NCBI GenBank assembly: GCA_937952155.1
Contig: CALFYH010000024.1
Coordinates: forward strand, 1-6,692
Source: an uncultured Saprospiraceae bacterium
GTDB lineage: Bacteria > Bacteroidota > Bacteroidia > Chitinophagales > Saprospiraceae
Direction: 5' to 3'
DNA: 6,692 bases
Part shown: positions 6,336-6,692 of the stretch, piece by piece
Position numbering within the stretch: position 1 is the first letter of the stretch
How the letters are laid out: the number at the start of each line of letters is the position of its first letter
Position numbers and translations under genes: made by a program
Notes under the pieces: model-generated
Databases searched by the model: none
The model's input: only the letters and a program-made list of their open reading frames with translations
What the model was told of the DNA's origin: nothing

Positions 6336-6692
6336 GTTATTAAGTTTTTTTCCACACAGTTTACTGTCACAATCAAACGATAATAACGATCATATTATTA
6401 CGTTCGGAGCTGATGCTTGCAGCGGTGCGCCTTATTGCTTCGCAGACCCCAATAATCCGGCAATTATCAAGGGTTTTGACGTGGATATTATCCATGCCGT
6501 TGCTGAGGTGATGGGAAAAAGAGCCGTATTTGTACAAAACAGTTATGAGGGCTTAATATCCGGTTTGGGACGCAATAATTATGATGTTGTCATTGACGGC
6601 ATCGTTATCACGCCCGAGCATTTGGCAGAAGTGGATTTCAGCACGCCCTATTATGTGACAAGTCAAACAATAGTGGTGCCTGACAATAACAA
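6319..6692 (+). CDS. Amino-acid ABC transporter substrate-binding domain, N-terminal part; start uncertain
   Basis: The frame is open from the TAA at 6301 to the window end. From about 6385 it encodes a family 3 solute-binding domain (SBP_bac_3): HIITFGADACSGAPYCFADP, then GFDVDIIHAVAEVMGKRA, FVQNSYEGLISGLGRNNYDV and ITPEHLAEVDFSTPYYVT. Such domains bind polar amino acids outside the cytoplasmic membrane. The GAPYxFxDP and FVQNxxxGLI pattern recalls proteins in which this domain is fused to a permease, but the C-terminal part is off the window. No ATG exists upstream in frame. The first listed position is a TTG inside the accC terminator hairpin; TTG at 6334 is another option. The residues at 6325-6351 (SFFLLLSFF) could imitate a signal peptide but come from a T-rich tract. 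GC is about 46% by hand count over 6421-6660, well above the preceding accC end. The 5' end may be missing through a junction, making this a fragment. Confidence 0.72.
   Translation, partial: MQSFFLLLSFFPHSLLSQSNDNNDHIITFGADACSGAPYCFADPNNPAIIKGFDVDIIHAVAEVMGKRAVFVQNSYEGLISGLGRNNYDVVIDGIVITPEHLAEVDFSTPYYVTSQTIVVPDNN

Noticed and set aside
1..6692. A new defence, mobile or RNA-based system
   Set aside because: Apart from the edge fragments, the complete genes are recognisable housekeeping or envelope genes, and I saw no repeat arrays, transposase, reverse transcriptase or structured RNA element.

Overview
The window reads as chromosomal DNA of a member of the Bacteroidota. The evidence is a moderately AT-rich composition, A-rich leaders without clear Shine-Dalgarno sequences, a perfect Bacteroidota-type promoter (TTTG, 19 bases, TAnnTTTG) in front of efp, and the gene block fabH-efp-accB-accC. 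I cannot place it below phylum with confidence. All but the two edge genes are complete, and most are housekeeping genes. I see no phage, IS element, CRISPR array, defence system, tRNA or rRNA.

Left half, minus strand (reading right to left): a secreted thioredoxin-fold protein with a C-terminal SPOR domain, then hutI (imidazolonepropionase, histidine degradation), whose start lies right at the end of the thioredoxin gene, then the N-terminal 73 codons of panD (aspartate decarboxylase, beta-alanine for pantothenate and CoA), cut by the window edge. A very AT-rich, gene-free divergent region of 335 bases follows.

Right half, plus strand: fabH (condensing enzyme that starts fatty acid synthesis), efp (elongation factor P, with its own promoter), accB (biotin carrier protein) and accC (biotin carboxylase). 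AccB and AccC form the biotin carboxylation half of acetyl-CoA carboxylase, which makes the malonyl-CoA that FabH uses as malonyl-ACP. A strong intrinsic terminator closes accC.

The last ~330 bases hold the start of an amino-acid ABC transporter substrate-binding domain without an ATG and with clearly higher GC. Within accC the codon usage also changes: leucine CTN codons are common through about codon 160 and absent afterwards. Together these suggest that the right third is a mosaic, made by recombination/transfer or by a chimeric assembly. That is the most notable feature here; no new system could be supported.
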